A DNA stretch of 64,000 nucleotides, from contig JAUQQK010000005.1 in NCBI GenBank assembly GCA_030549905.1, positions 43,371 to 107,370 of the forward strand, in the 5' to 3' direction. Below, one piece after another: positions 1 through 8,450 of the stretch. The notes under the pieces were generated by a model. The model saw only the letters and a program-made list of their open reading frames with translations. It did not search any database and was not told the origin of the DNA. Position numbers and translations under genes: made by a program. Position 1 is the stretch's first letter. Every line of letters starts with the position of its first letter. Origin of the DNA: Aquificota bacterium (GTDB lineage: Bacteria > Aquificota > Aquificia > Aquificales > Aquificaceae).

Positions 1-170
1 CCCGGATAGACTATCATGATGTCTATCATGGGCACCACTATCTGAGGTTCCTCTTCCTTGGGTGTGGTAAGCACCGCAAAGAGGCCAAGAGCCAAGGAAA
101 CCATTATGAGTATGGGCGTGAGCTTGGAGTCTATGAAGTAGTGTGCCAGCCTGCCTGCAAAGCCATACAT
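1..170 (-). CDS. RND family efflux permease, N-terminal fragment (cut by window edge)
   Basis: Only the first 56 codons are inside the window; the gene runs off the left edge. The start is ATG at 170, and the fragment begins [12 protein letters not shown], followed by a short hydrophobic helix ([15 protein letters not shown]) and the stretch KEEEPQI. This layout, a cytoplasmic amphipathic start, TM1 and then an acidic patch before the periplasmic domain, is typical of heavy-metal or hydrophobe RND pumps of the AcrB/CusA superfamily. The start overlaps the stop of the adaptor gene by one base (TGATG), so the two are translationally coupled. The substrate cannot be inferred from this fragment. 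Confidence 0.8.
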   Translation of the reverse strand, partial: MYGFAGRLAHYFIDSKLTPILIMVSLALGLFAVLTTPKEEEPQIVVPMIDIMIVYP

Positions 171-1288
171 CACCTTCCTCCTACCTTACAGCCCTCGCAG
201 GCTTTTTCCAGACCTTCTACCACCACCTGCTCTCCCTCCTTAAGACCTGAAAGCACCTCCACCTTATCACCCCTTACTTCACCAAGCTTTATGAACCTAA
301 GCTCTAAGGTGCTGTCCGGCTTTACCACCCACACGCCGGTGAAGTCAAAACGCTTAACTACTGCTCTTTCTGGTACTAAAAGGGCTTTAACCCTTTCCGG
401 AAGTAAAAGGTTTGCATACATGCCGCTTTTTAGACCTTCTGCCTCTTCAAGAAGGAGCTTTACTCTAAAAGTTTTTGTAGCAGGGTCTATAGAGGGGGAA
501 ACCTCTACTACCCTTCCCTTAAGGCTTTTGTTTAGAGAAGGAACCATTACCTGATACTCCTGACCCACCTTTACACTGCCGGCAAACCTTTCTGGCAGGA
601 AAGCCTCAAAGAGGTATGGTCCAGTTTCTATAACAAGCAAGGGATGCCCTGGCACAGCTAAGTCTCCAGGGTCTGCATTTTTGAGGACCACATATCCGGC
701 AAAGGGTGCGGTAAGCCTTGCATAATTTATGTTTGTGCTTACCGCCTGCTTTTGATTTTCTAAAGCCTGCACACCCGCCCTTGCCTGCTCCACCTGAGCT
801 TTTGCGGATTCAAACTGAGCCTTTATCTGGTCAAACTCCTGCTGAGTGATGGCACCGTCTCTTAGCAGGGCAGAATACCTTTCGTAGGTCTTCCTTACCG
901 CTTCGTAGTTAGCCAGTGCGGAGCTGTAGGCATGTCTTGCCTGCTCTACCTGTTTTTCCACCGCAGAAACCTGAGCCTGTATGTCCTGCGCATCTATAAC
1001 TACAAGAAGCTGACCCTCTTTTACATACTGCCCTTCCTTGACAAGCACCTGCCTTACTCTACCCATAAGCCTGGTGGAGATTTCCGCACGCTTGTCCGCC
1101 ACCACCGTACCCGTATAGGGTGTATATAGGGTATCCACCACCTCTACCCTTTCTGTCCTTATTCCTTCCACCAGCTTGCCTTCTTTGGCAACCTCACCAG
1201 CCTTTTCCTTTTTAAAGAAAAAACCTCCAAGCCAGAGCACTATCACAGCCATAGTAAGCACAAAAACCGCATACTTTAGCCTTTTCAT
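170..1288 (-). CDS. RND efflux periplasmic adaptor (membrane fusion protein, HlyD/AcrA type)
   Basis: 372 aa. The N-terminal signal anchor covers about residues 5-24 ([20 protein letters not shown]). A lipoyl half-motif follows ([20 protein letters not shown], about 76-95), then a long coiled-coil hairpin (about 100-185), the second lipoyl half ([12 protein letters not shown]), and a beta-barrel plus membrane-proximal domain ([19 protein letters not shown]). This is the usual domain order and length. The protein would bridge the inner-membrane RND pump and the TolC channel encoded on either side. It overlaps the TolC gene by 4 bp (1285-1288) and the permease gene by 1 bp, so all three form one operon read leftwards. 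Confidence 0.93.
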   Translation of the reverse strand: MKRLKYAVFVLTMAVIVLWLGGFFFKKEKAGEVAKEGKLVEGIRTERVEVVDTLYTPYTGTVVADKRAEISTRLMGRVRQVLVKEGQYVKEGQLLVVIDAQDIQAQVSAVEKQVEQARHAYSSALANYEAVRKTYERYSALLRDGAITQQEFDQIKAQFESAKAQVEQARAGVQALENQKQAVSTNINYARLTAPFAGYVVLKNADPGDLAVPGHPLLVIETGPYLFEAFLPERFAGSVKVGQEYQVMVPSLNKSLKGRVVEVSPSIDPATKTFRVKLLLEEAEGLKSGMYANLLLPERVKALLVPERAVVKRFDFTGVWVVKPDSTLELRFIKLGEVRGDKVEVLSGLKEGEQVVVEGLEKACEGCKVGGR

Positions 1289-2595
1289 TTTAGAACCTCC
1301 TCAAGCCTGCCAAGGGCATATAAAAGCTCCGCATATGCCTTATGGCATGCGTTTATTGCCTGAAGCCTCTCTAAACGGGCTCTGTCAAGCTCTGTCTGAG
1401 CGTCTAAGATGTCTACCATTCTTGCGAGCCCGTTTCTGTATCTTGTTTCCATAACCCTTAAGACCTCTTTGCTTGCCCTGACCCTCTCCTGTGCAGACCT
1501 GAGCATATCCTGAGAGTTTTCATATTCAGTAAAAGCCTTCCTTGCTTCTAAAAGAGCCATATCCTTCATAAACTTCAGCCTTTCCTCAAGACTTGCCTTT
1601 CTTTCAAGGTTTGCCTGAGCCCTTCTAAGTGTGGAAAGACCAGTGTCAAAGCTCCACGTGAGACCAACGCCAAACATGTAGCCTCCACCATCAGCTCCAA
1701 AGGGATAGTTTTTTGAGTTTAAAGAATACTGGGCAAAGGCATATATGTGTGGAAGGTTATCAGAAAGCACAAACTTGTAGCTTTCCTTAAGACCCTTTAT
1801 TCTCTCCTCCATAGCCCTTATATCCTTTCTTTCCCTTATAGCCTCCTCAAGGTTTATCTGCCCCACAGAAGGACACATGTTTAGTTCTTGCACCTCAAAG
1901 TCTCCTAAGGACTTACCCATTACTGTTTCAAGAGCTTTTTTTGCAAGCTTATATCCCCTCTCCGCCTTTTGCAGGTTTTCCTCCACCTTGGAAAGATAAA
2001 CCTTAGCCCTTAAAACGTCTGAAAGAAGGGCCATGCCTGTCCTGTACATGCTCTCTGCGAGCCTTACATGCTCCTGCGCATCCTTTACCGCCTGCTCTGA
2101 TACCTTAATGCTTTCCTTTGCAAGCACCGCATCCGCATAAGCCTTATAAACTTCCTTTATTACCTCTTCCTCGCTTCTTTTTGCGGACATACTAACAGCC
2201 TTATATTCATAGCTTGCCATACTCCTCATGGATTGTAGCTTTCCACCAAGCCATATGGGTACCTCAAGGGTGAGCTTTGTTTCAAAGTTGTTAATGGCGG
2301 AGGGGTTGTTAAGTTTTGCGGGGTCAAAGTCCTGCATGGAAATTCTTTCCTGGTTAAGCCTTGTCATGAAGGCATATACGGGTATGTCGGTGCGCGTGTA
2401 AGTTTCCTCCAGCTTAAGGCGTGGGAAAAGGGCTCCCTGTGCGGCTTTTAGTTCAAGCTCCTGAGCCTTCACCTCTCTGCTTGCAGACTTTATCATATGA
2501 CTGTTCTTCAAGGCGGTTTCAATGGCTTCTTTAAGGCTTAACTCTCCTGCACTTCCCAGATAAAAGCCTATCAGTATAAAAAGCAGTATCCACAT
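1285..2595 (-). CDS. TolC-family outer-membrane efflux channel
   Basis: 436 aa with an N-terminal signal sequence (about 1-16). The two-fold repeated OEP architecture is visible: heptad-rich helices (LKAAQGALFPRLKLEETYTR, AESMYRTGMALLSDVLRAK) and the second copy (RYRNGLARMVDILDAQTELD). The motif RNGL.....LDAQ is characteristic of TolC proteins. It is the first gene of the tripartite efflux operon, and a promoter lies just upstream at 2612-2639. It would form the outer-membrane exit duct used by the adaptor and pump encoded downstream. The substrate is not predictable. Confidence 0.93.
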   Translation of the reverse strand: MWILLFILIGFYLGSAGELSLKEAIETALKNSHMIKSASREVKAQELELKAAQGALFPRLKLEETYTRTDIPVYAFMTRLNQERISMQDFDPAKLNNPSAINNFETKLTLEVPIWLGGKLQSMRSMASYEYKAVSMSAKRSEEEVIKEVYKAYADAVLAKESIKVSEQAVKDAQEHVRLAESMYRTGMALLSDVLRAKVYLSKVEENLQKAERGYKLAKKALETVMGKSLGDFEVQELNMCPSVGQINLEEAIRERKDIRAMEERIKGLKESYKFVLSDNLPHIYAFAQYSLNSKNYPFGADGGGYMFGVGLTWSFDTGLSTLRRAQANLERKASLEERLKFMKDMALLEARKAFTEYENSQDMLRSAQERVRASKEVLRVMETRYRNGLARMVDILDAQTELDRARLERLQAINACHKAYAELLYALGRLEEVLK

Positions 2596-2611
2596 GACTT
2601 ATAAGTATATA

Positions 2612-2639
2612 ATTATATAATTAATTTCTTATTTGTCAA
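2612..2639 (-). promoter_or_regulatory. Sigma70-type promoter of the efflux operon
   Basis: Read on the minus strand there is a perfect -35 TTGACA (2639-2634), a 16-nt spacer and a perfect -10 TATAAT (2617-2612), ending 16 nt before the tolC ATG. The -35 overlaps the last codons of the upstream PilZ-like gene. A second hexamer, TATACT (2609-2604), sits 8 nt before the ATG and could serve a nearly leaderless transcript. Confidence 0.7.
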
Positions 2640-3229
2640 GTACTGAACAGCTTTTGTATTACCTTAATAACATAAAGTCTTATTTGTGTGGCGCTTGCGT
2701 CGTCAATTTCAACCTCAAAGGCAAGCCTTGTCGTGTGAGGGTTATCTTCAAGGACACCTACGAGCCGTGCCTTGCCAAAAATACCAGAAAGCTCTTCCCT
2801 GCCTGCAAACTTAAATTCCACCACCTTACCGATTAACTCCGCAGGAATGTAAGGGTCTGCGGATATTATAGAGAAACCCGCTTCTGACACATCAAAGGGC
2901 TCAAAGGCTCTTAAAACTCCATCCATCTTTATAAGCACCGTAAAGCGGTATTCTTCCAACACGGGCGCCCTTGGCTTTGTCCTGTCTCCAAGCTTTCCCT
3001 CTCCTGCGTAAAAGGGATTAACTATCAGGCTTTCGTTCTTACCCACCACACGAGCAGGAAGAACAAAACCCGCATACCCTATGTTGACTATATCTCCCAA
3101 TAAGACAAATCTTCTAACTAAGGGCGTCATGGAAAGGTATAGCTTTCCATCTTCATACTTTAACTTTTCCAGCCTTGAATGGAAAAGCACTTTTTCTTCC
3201 AGAACCTTATAAAGTTCCACTTGCTTCAA
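2636..3229 (-). CDS. PilZ-domain-like protein (YcgR-like architecture)
   Basis: 197 aa, no membrane segment. The N-terminal half (1-95) is a beta-rich YcgR-N-like module; the C-terminal half contains YRFTVLIK then FDVSEAGFSI. The spacing and D.SE.G motif match a PilZ beta-barrel, whose Arg and D/S residues bind cyclic-di-GMP, although the R...R part is weak. The proposed start is TTG at 3229, because GGGAGGG lies about 8 nt upstream; it overlaps murF by 23 bp. A c-di-GMP effector would fit the HD-GYP/GGDEF gene two genes upstream. The PilZ assignment is by motif only and is moderate. Confidence 0.55.
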   Translation of the reverse strand: MKQVELYKVLEEKVLFHSRLEKLKYEDGKLYLSMTPLVRRFVLLGDIVNIGYAGFVLPARVVGKNESLIVNPFYAGEGKLGDRTKPRAPVLEEYRFTVLIKMDGVLRAFEPFDVSEAGFSIISADPYIPAELIGKVVEFKFAGREELSGIFGKARLVGVLEDNPHTTRLAFEVEIDDASATQIRLYVIKVIQKLFST

Positions 3230-4523
3230 GGTATAGCCCTCCCAAAAGCTCTTCCATCCTCATACCTCTTGAACCCTTGAAAAGCATAACAGCTTTTTCC
3301 GGCATATGTGCCTTTAAAAAATCAAGAAGCTCCTCCCTGCTGTTAAAATGCCATGCATTGCTCGAATGCCTCTTGCACTCTTCATAGGCGTATCTCATCA
3401 TATCCCCGTAAAAGAGGCAGAGGTCTATGCCAAGCTCCGCGCATAGCCTTCCCACTTCCCTATGGTAGTGAGCTGAGTTCTCACCGAGCTCTAACATATC
3501 ACCAAGCACTGCAATTTTATAGCCTTCTAACAGGCTAAGGGTTTCAAGGGCTTTTCTTACAGAAGGAGGGTTGGCGTTGTAGGTGTCATCTATGAGCACG
3601 AGACCTTCCCTTTTAATAACCCTGAACCTGCCCTCTACAGGATTGAACTTAGACAGCTCTTTCCCTAAGCTCTTCCAGTCCAGTTTAAGTGCCTGCAGTA
3701 TGCCAAAGACGCAGAGAGCATTTTCCACCACCGCAAGGCTTGGGACTGGTATAAAAAAGCCTTCACCTTCTACAGAGAAGCTCACGCCCTCCACGGAAAG
3801 CCTTATATCCTTTGCCTTAAGAGGCTCTTCTCCAAAAATAACTCTGTTTTTTAGCTGGTAGCAGTGAGAGACATAAGAGGGCAGAACTCCCGCATGGTCC
3901 TCCTCCATGTCCAAAAAGACTTCTCCGTTTCCCAAGACCACATCATCAAGGCACCCAAAGGTTTCAAGATGCTCCTCACCTATGGCAGTTATGGCTCTAA
4001 CATGAGGCTTTACTACCTCCACAAGCCTTTTCACGTCCCCCCTCTGGCTTGCCCCAAGCTCCACCACCCAGTAATCACAGTCTTTGTCAAAGTTTGCCAG
4101 AGAAAGGGGCACCCCTACCTGTGAGTTAAAGTTCTTTGGCGTCTTGCAAACTTTACCCACCTTTGAGAGCAGAAAGGCGGCCATCTCTTTGGTGGTGGTC
4201 TTTCCAGCAGAGCCTGTTATAGCTACCACCTTCCCCCTGAAGTTTTCCCTTTTCCAGAGGGCAAACCTTCTTAGAGCCTGAAGGCTATCCTCCACCACAA
4301 CCTGCGGCACATCTACTGGAAGCTCCCTCTCACACAGAAGACCTGCCGCACCCCTTTTTACAGCCTCACGGGCAAAGTCATGCCCGTCATGCACCCTGCC
4401 CCTGAGTGCTACAAAAAGCTGACCCTTTTCTACCTGCCTGCTGTCTATGTTAAAACCTCTGAAACTTGCAGGATTTCCCTTATGCCTTCCTCCCACTATG
4501 CGGGCTAACTCAAGGGTGTCCAT
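3207..4523 (-). CDS. murF: UDP-N-acetylmuramoyl-tripeptide--D-alanyl-D-alanine ligase
   Basis: 438 aa. Catalyses ATP-dependent addition of D-Ala-D-Ala to UDP-MurNAc-tripeptide, the last cytoplasmic step of peptidoglycan precursor synthesis. Visible Mur-ligase marks are the P-loop GSAGKTTTKEM (about 106), NFNSQVGVPLSLANF, the H-containing VGEEHLETFG-type segment (AIGEEHLETFG) and the C-terminal DDTYNANP motif, which is specific to MurF. Length is normal. The ATG at 4523 lies 8 nt after a TATAAT, so the mRNA may start at the start codon. The gene is isolated from the rest of the mur/ddl cluster, as often happens in Aquificales. Confidence 0.95.
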   Translation of the reverse strand: MDTLELARIVGGRHKGNPASFRGFNIDSRQVEKGQLFVALRGRVHDGHDFAREAVKRGAAGLLCERELPVDVPQVVVEDSLQALRRFALWKRENFRGKVVAITGSAGKTTTKEMAAFLLSKVGKVCKTPKNFNSQVGVPLSLANFDKDCDYWVVELGASQRGDVKRLVEVVKPHVRAITAIGEEHLETFGCLDDVVLGNGEVFLDMEEDHAGVLPSYVSHCYQLKNRVIFGEEPLKAKDIRLSVEGVSFSVEGEGFFIPVPSLAVVENALCVFGILQALKLDWKSLGKELSKFNPVEGRFRVIKREGLVLIDDTYNANPPSVRKALETLSLLEGYKIAVLGDMLELGENSAHYHREVGRLCAELGIDLCLFYGDMMRYAYEECKRHSSNAWHFNSREELLDFLKAHMPEKAVMLFKGSRGMRMEELLGGLYLEASGTL

Positions 4524-4532
4524 GCGTTTAAA

Positions 4533-5625
4533 TTATACATTTTCAAGAAGCCTTTTCTTCGTGAAAGCAAAAATCCTTTCAAGCACCTCCTGATAACTGG
4601 AAAAGCTCTCTGGATAGCTCATCTGCAGGTAGCTTATTTCAACACCAAGGCTATGCATACTCCTTTCTACACCCTTTACCTTTTCTGGAGGTGGTATGTA
4701 GGGAGCAATGACCGCAAACTCATCACCCCCTATGCGGAATATGACGGGGCTCATGATATCAATTACCTCCTCCTTCATGAGCTTGAGTATAACTTCCCTT
4801 ATATCATGCATGGCACAGCATTCAAGGTTTATAGCCCAGACGAGGCTTCTGAGCACCTCATTTCCAGCTTCCCAGCCCCTCTCAAGGTTTATCTGGGAAA
4901 GGTTTTTAATGTCAAAGATGGTAAGGCAGAAGCTTTCCCTTTGCTCCATAAAGGCTTTTAAGGAGGGCAGGAAGAGGTCGCCCTTTATTGCACTCGTGGG
5001 GTCCATGTATTGAAAGCTCCATCTGACCTTTTCTATCTCACTGTTTACTTTGGACAGGAAGGCTGGAACGGAAGTGAGCTTTTTCAAAACCCTTATGGCA
5101 TAAGGGACTATAGAGGGGTCAAAGTGTGTGCCCGCAAGCTCCTCAAGTTCTCTGAAGGCTTCTTCCCAGCTTTTTGCCCTTTTGTATATTCTTCTTGCGG
5201 TCATCGCCTCAAAAGAGTCTGCAACAGTGTATATCCTTGCAAGGAGGGGTATGTCTTCAGCCCTTTTTCCAAAGGGATATCCGGTGCCGTCATATTTTTC
5301 CTGATGGTATAAAAGCACCTGCATTGATTTTTTCTGGTAGTCCTGCGTGCTTTAGCATCTCAGCTCCCAGCTTAACATGTAGCTTCATTATCTCAAACTC
5401 CTCGGGCGTTAGCCTGCCCGGTTTTAAAAGTATTACATCCGGTATGGCTATTTTACCTATGTCATGAACCATACCGCCGATCCTTAACAGCTCAAGTTCT
5501 TCCTCTGTCAAAGCCATCTCTTTGCCTATCTCCAGAGCATAATATACACCCCTCTCTGTGTGTCCCCTTGTATATACATCTCTATACTCAAGAAACTGCA
5601 AGAAGGATTCTATGATTTGTTTCAT
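4533..5625 (-). pseudogene. HD-GYP + GGDEF cyclic-di-GMP protein, split by a frameshift
   Basis: Two adjacent reading frames make one protein. 5625-5290 encodes the first half of an HD-GYP phosphodiesterase domain (GHTERG, then [11 protein letters not shown]). 5324-4533 encodes the rest ([12 protein letters not shown], then VADSFEAMT), followed by a GGDEF diguanylate-cyclase-type domain ([10 protein letters not shown] and [10 protein letters not shown]). The break lies in a run of six A residues (minus strand, 5333-5328). With five A the frame reads [13 protein letters not shown] and continues normally to a single protein of about 364 aa. The GGDEF domain carries an insertion of about 25 residues before GGDEF. 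It may be a true pseudogene, a sequencing indel, or a gene expressed by slippage on the A run. All HD-GYP metal ligands that can be seen are intact. Confidence 0.8.
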
Positions 5626-5681
5626 GGTTTAAAATTGATTCTCTCCACCCTTCTATGTATGATAAAACTCAGCAAGAAACC

Positions 5682-6866
5682 TCATAATTTATCCTCCAGT
5701 CCTCTAAACCATAGAAGGGTCAGAATAAGCCAGCCTATTGATGTTAAAAGTCCTATTTTAGTAAGATATTCATGCCCACCCTTTAGTGCAAAGCCTCCCC
5801 ATATGCCCCCCAAGAAGGCTCCAAGAAACTGCGTGGTGTTAAAAAAGCCCAAGGAAAGACCTCTTATATCCTTATGCGTTAGCCTTGTAAGGAGAGAGGG
5901 AACAACAGGTTCAAGGAAGTGAAAGCCAAGAAAGAAGAAAAAGACCATAAGCACGAGCCCGAGAAAGTTTCCAAAGACCTCATGAACCAAAAAGGCGAAG
6001 CCCAGAGATAGTATGCCAGCCAAAAAGACATGCTTGAACTTCTTCTTCTTTTCAGCAAAGATTACAGCAGGCACCATCAGAAGCATGGATAATAGCACTG
6101 CAGGCAGGTATATCTCCCAGTGTTTCACCTTTGGAAAGCTATAGGTATAAACCAGCTCGTAGGGAACAAGGGTAAATATGCCCACCATGTAGGCATGTAG
6201 GAGGGCTATGGAAAGGTTTAAAAAAAGCTGGTCCTTACTCTTTATAAGCAAGGAAAAGTTTCTCAAGGAAGGTTTTATCTCCCTGTCTCGGGCATGCTCC
6301 TTTGGCTCTGGCACGGTAAAGGCTATGAGAAAAACCACAAGAAGGCTCAGCAGGGCAGTTGTGAAAAATATGAAAGGCACTCCAAACCTGCCCGCCAAGG
6401 GCGGTGCTATCACAAGGCTCAGGGCGAAGGTTAGCCCTATGGAGGCACCTATGGTGGCAAAGGCTCTTGTTCTTATTTCCTCTCTTGTCAGGTCCGCCGA
6501 TAGAGCCACCATGGCGGAGGAGACAGCTCCAAAGCCCTGCACAAAGCGGGCAAAGACCATGCTCCATATGTTAGATACAAGCCCTGCCATTATACTGCCA
6601 AGAGCATAGCTCAGCATACCAAAGACTATAACAGGCTTCCTGCCGTATTTGTCCGAGAGGTATCCGAAGGGTATCTGAAGAAGAGCCTGGGCAAGCCCGT
6701 AGATACCTATAGCCAGGCCTATACTTTCTGGGCTTGCGCCTTCAAGGGTTTTAAGGTAGGGGGAAAGGACGGGAAGAAGCAGGAAAAGACCCAGCATACG
6801 CACCACAACCGCAAAGCTTATGATAAGAACCACCTTTTTTTCCTGAGGTGTAAATCCCTTAAACAT
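5682..6866 (-). CDS. MFS transporter, YajR-like
   Basis: About 394 aa with 12 predicted hydrophobic segments. The major-facilitator motif A is clear between TM2 and TM3 (GYLSDKYGRKP), and the FVQGFGA region matches the drug:H+ antiporter-like subgroup that includes YajR; the extra C-terminal domain of YajR is absent. ATG at 6866 overlaps the pheS stop by one base (TGATG); a GTG one codon earlier is also possible. The substrate is unknown. It occupies the place where pheT is found in many bacteria, which looks like genome rearrangement rather than a functional link. Confidence 0.85.
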   Translation of the reverse strand: MFKGFTPQEKKVVLIISFAVVVRMLGLFLLLPVLSPYLKTLEGASPESIGLAIGIYGLAQALLQIPFGYLSDKYGRKPVIVFGMLSYALGSIMAGLVSNIWSMVFARFVQGFGAVSSAMVALSADLTREEIRTRAFATIGASIGLTFALSLVIAPPLAGRFGVPFIFFTTALLSLLVVFLIAFTVPEPKEHARDREIKPSLRNFSLLIKSKDQLFLNLSIALLHAYMVGIFTLVPYELVYTYSFPKVKHWEIYLPAVLLSMLLMVPAVIFAEKKKKFKHVFLAGILSLGFAFLVHEVFGNFLGLVLMVFFFFLGFHFLEPVVPSLLTRLTHKDIRGLSLGFFNTTQFLGAFLGGIWGGFALKGGHEYLTKIGLLTSIGWLILTLLWFRGLEDKL

Positions 6867-7882
6867 CACACAAACTGCCTCAAAAACCTAAGGTCGTTTT
6901 CAAAAAAGAGCTTTATGTTGTCTATGCCAAAGTATAACATGGCAAGCCTTTCCACACCCATGCCGAAGGCAAAGCCCTGATAAACCTCCGGGTCAATATG
7001 GCAGTTTTCCAGCACTTGAGGATGCACCATGCCACACCCCATTACCTCCAGCCAGCCCGTGTGCTTGCATACCCTGCAACCCTCACCACCACATATGACA
7101 CAGCCAATATCCACCTCCGCAGAAGGCTCTGTAAAGGGAAAGTAGGAGGCTCTAAAACGCACGGGCACATGCACCTCAAAGAACTCTCTCAGGAAGGTTT
7201 CAATGGTGTATTTCATATGTTTGAAGCTTATGTGCTTGTCCACTGCCAGCCCTTCCACCTGATGGAACATGGGCGAGTGGGTGGGGTCGTCGTCCCTTCT
7301 GTACACCCTGCCCGGTGCTATCACATATATGGGTGGCTTTTGAGAGAGCATAACCCTTATCTGCACGGGGGATGTATGGGTCCTCAGAAGGTAGCCCTCC
7401 CGGTTTATGTAGAAGGTATCCTGCATGTCCCTTGCCGGGTGCTCCTTTGGAATGTTCAGAAGGTCAAAGTTATAGGCTTCCAGTTCTATTTCAGGACCTT
7501 CCGCCACCGAAAAGCCCATGGAGGTAAGTATGTCTTTAACTCTTTGAATGGTCAAGCTTATAGGATGGTAAGCTCCAATTTTAGGCTCAAGGGGGATGCT
7601 TAAATCTACCCATTCTTTCAGTAGCCTCTCCTGAAGCTCTCTCTTCCTTATCTCCTCTTCCTTTTCCTTAAAAAGCTTCTCCGCATACTCTTTTAGGCTG
7701 TTTACCGCAGAACCATACTCCCTTCTCTTCTCTAAGGGAACCTTTTTAATATCCCCTATGGCAAGACTTATTATGCCCTTTTTACCAATATACTTAGCCT
7801 TTAACTCCTGCAGCTCCTGAAGGCTTTCTACCTTTGAAAGCTCCTTTTCTAAGCTGAGCCTTATTTCTTCCGTATCTATCAT
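6866..7882 (-). CDS. pheS: Phenylalanine--tRNA ligase alpha subunit
   Basis: 338 aa, the usual length. The N-terminal coiled coil (1-85) binds tRNA; the class II catalytic core follows, with motif 2 ([20 protein letters not shown]) and motif 3 ([18 protein letters not shown]). [12 protein letters not shown] is a Cys-rich segment common in thermophile PheS. The beta subunit is not encoded next to it. The start overlaps the rplT stop by 4 bp (ATGA), so rplT, pheS and the MFS gene form one transcription unit. Confidence 0.97.
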   Translation of the reverse strand: MIDTEEIRLSLEKELSKVESLQELQELKAKYIGKKGIISLAIGDIKKVPLEKRREYGSAVNSLKEYAEKLFKEKEEEIRKRELQERLLKEWVDLSIPLEPKIGAYHPISLTIQRVKDILTSMGFSVAEGPEIELEAYNFDLLNIPKEHPARDMQDTFYINREGYLLRTHTSPVQIRVMLSQKPPIYVIAPGRVYRRDDDPTHSPMFHQVEGLAVDKHISFKHMKYTIETFLREFFEVHVPVRFRASYFPFTEPSAEVDIGCVICGGEGCRVCKHTGWLEVMGCGMVHPQVLENCHIDPEVYQGFAFGMGVERLAMLYFGIDNIKLFFENDLRFLRQFV

Positions 7883-8238
7883 ACAGCCTGTGCGAGGGCT
7901 GACTTTACCCTTTCAACTACCTTGGCGAAGCCTTCTGGGTCTCTTACTGCCATCTCCGCCAGCATCTTTCTGTTTAGGTTTATACCAGCCTTTTCAAGAC
8001 CATTGATAAACCTGCTGTAGGAAAGTCCATGAAGCCTTACCGCTGCGTTTATACGGGCAATCCAAAGCCTTCTGAACTGTCTTTTTCTCTGTTTTCTGTC
8101 CCTGTATTGATATTGCAGTGCTCTGAAAACGTACTCCTTTGCCCTTCTGTAAACGTTTTTCCTCTGACCTCTAAAGCCCTTAGCCAGCTTCAGTATCTTT
8201 TTCTTAAACTTCCTTGAAGAAGGTCCCTTTACACGCAT
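7879..8238 (-). CDS. rplT: 50S ribosomal protein L20
   Basis: 119 aa, strongly basic, with the L20 signature ([20 protein letters not shown]). L20 binds 23S rRNA early in 50S assembly. ATG at 8238 has a good ribosome-binding site (GGAGGT, 8249-8244, 5 nt spacing). A -10 hexamer TATAAT lies at 8265-8260. The usual infC-rpmI partners are not upstream; instead the TnpB-related element lies on that side. Confidence 0.98.
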   Translation of the reverse strand: MRVKGPSSRKFKKKILKLAKGFRGQRKNVYRRAKEYVFRALQYQYRDRKQRKRQFRRLWIARINAAVRLHGLSYSRFINGLEKAGINLNRKMLAEMAVRDPEGFAKVVERVKSALAQAV

Positions 8239-8259
8239 CCTTTACCTCCAGACCTGTCT

Positions 8260-8265
8260 ATTATA
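8260..8265 (-). promoter_or_regulatory. -10 box of the rplT-pheS operon
   Basis: TATAAT on the minus strand, 21 nt before the rplT start codon, followed by an AGACAGG-type leader and a GGAGGT ribosome-binding site. No clear -35 is seen. Confidence 0.5.
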
Positions 8266-8280
8266 ACACAGGTTTATAAT

Positions 8281-8450
8281 TTTGCTATGGGGTGGTTAAT
8301 AAGAAGTTTATTGGGCATGCTGGCTTTTAGTTTAGTCTTTTCAGGAGGTTAGCAACAGTTGGCAAAAATTGTAACAAAGCGTATATTTATGCTTGAAGTG
8401 TAGCGAATGTTATTAAGTGTAAAAAAGATAAAGGAAGGGCTGACAGTAGC
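8281..8450 (+). other. Non-coding left flank of the TnpB-related element
   Basis: This 170-bp stretch between the rplT promoter and the TnpB-like start codon holds no convincing gene. An imperfect hairpin (AAGCGTA / TATGCTT, 8377-8394, one G.T pair, TATT loop) is the best candidate for a subterminal left-end structure. The heptamer AAGTGTA occurs at about 8396 and again near 8415, and also forms part of the right-end hairpin at 10015-10044. The exact left boundary of the element cannot be set from this sequence. Confidence 0.35.

Noticed and set aside
6998..7603. 201-residue plus-strand ORF opposite pheS
   Set aside because: His/Tyr-rich shadow of the pheS coding sequence with no family match or own ribosome-binding site.
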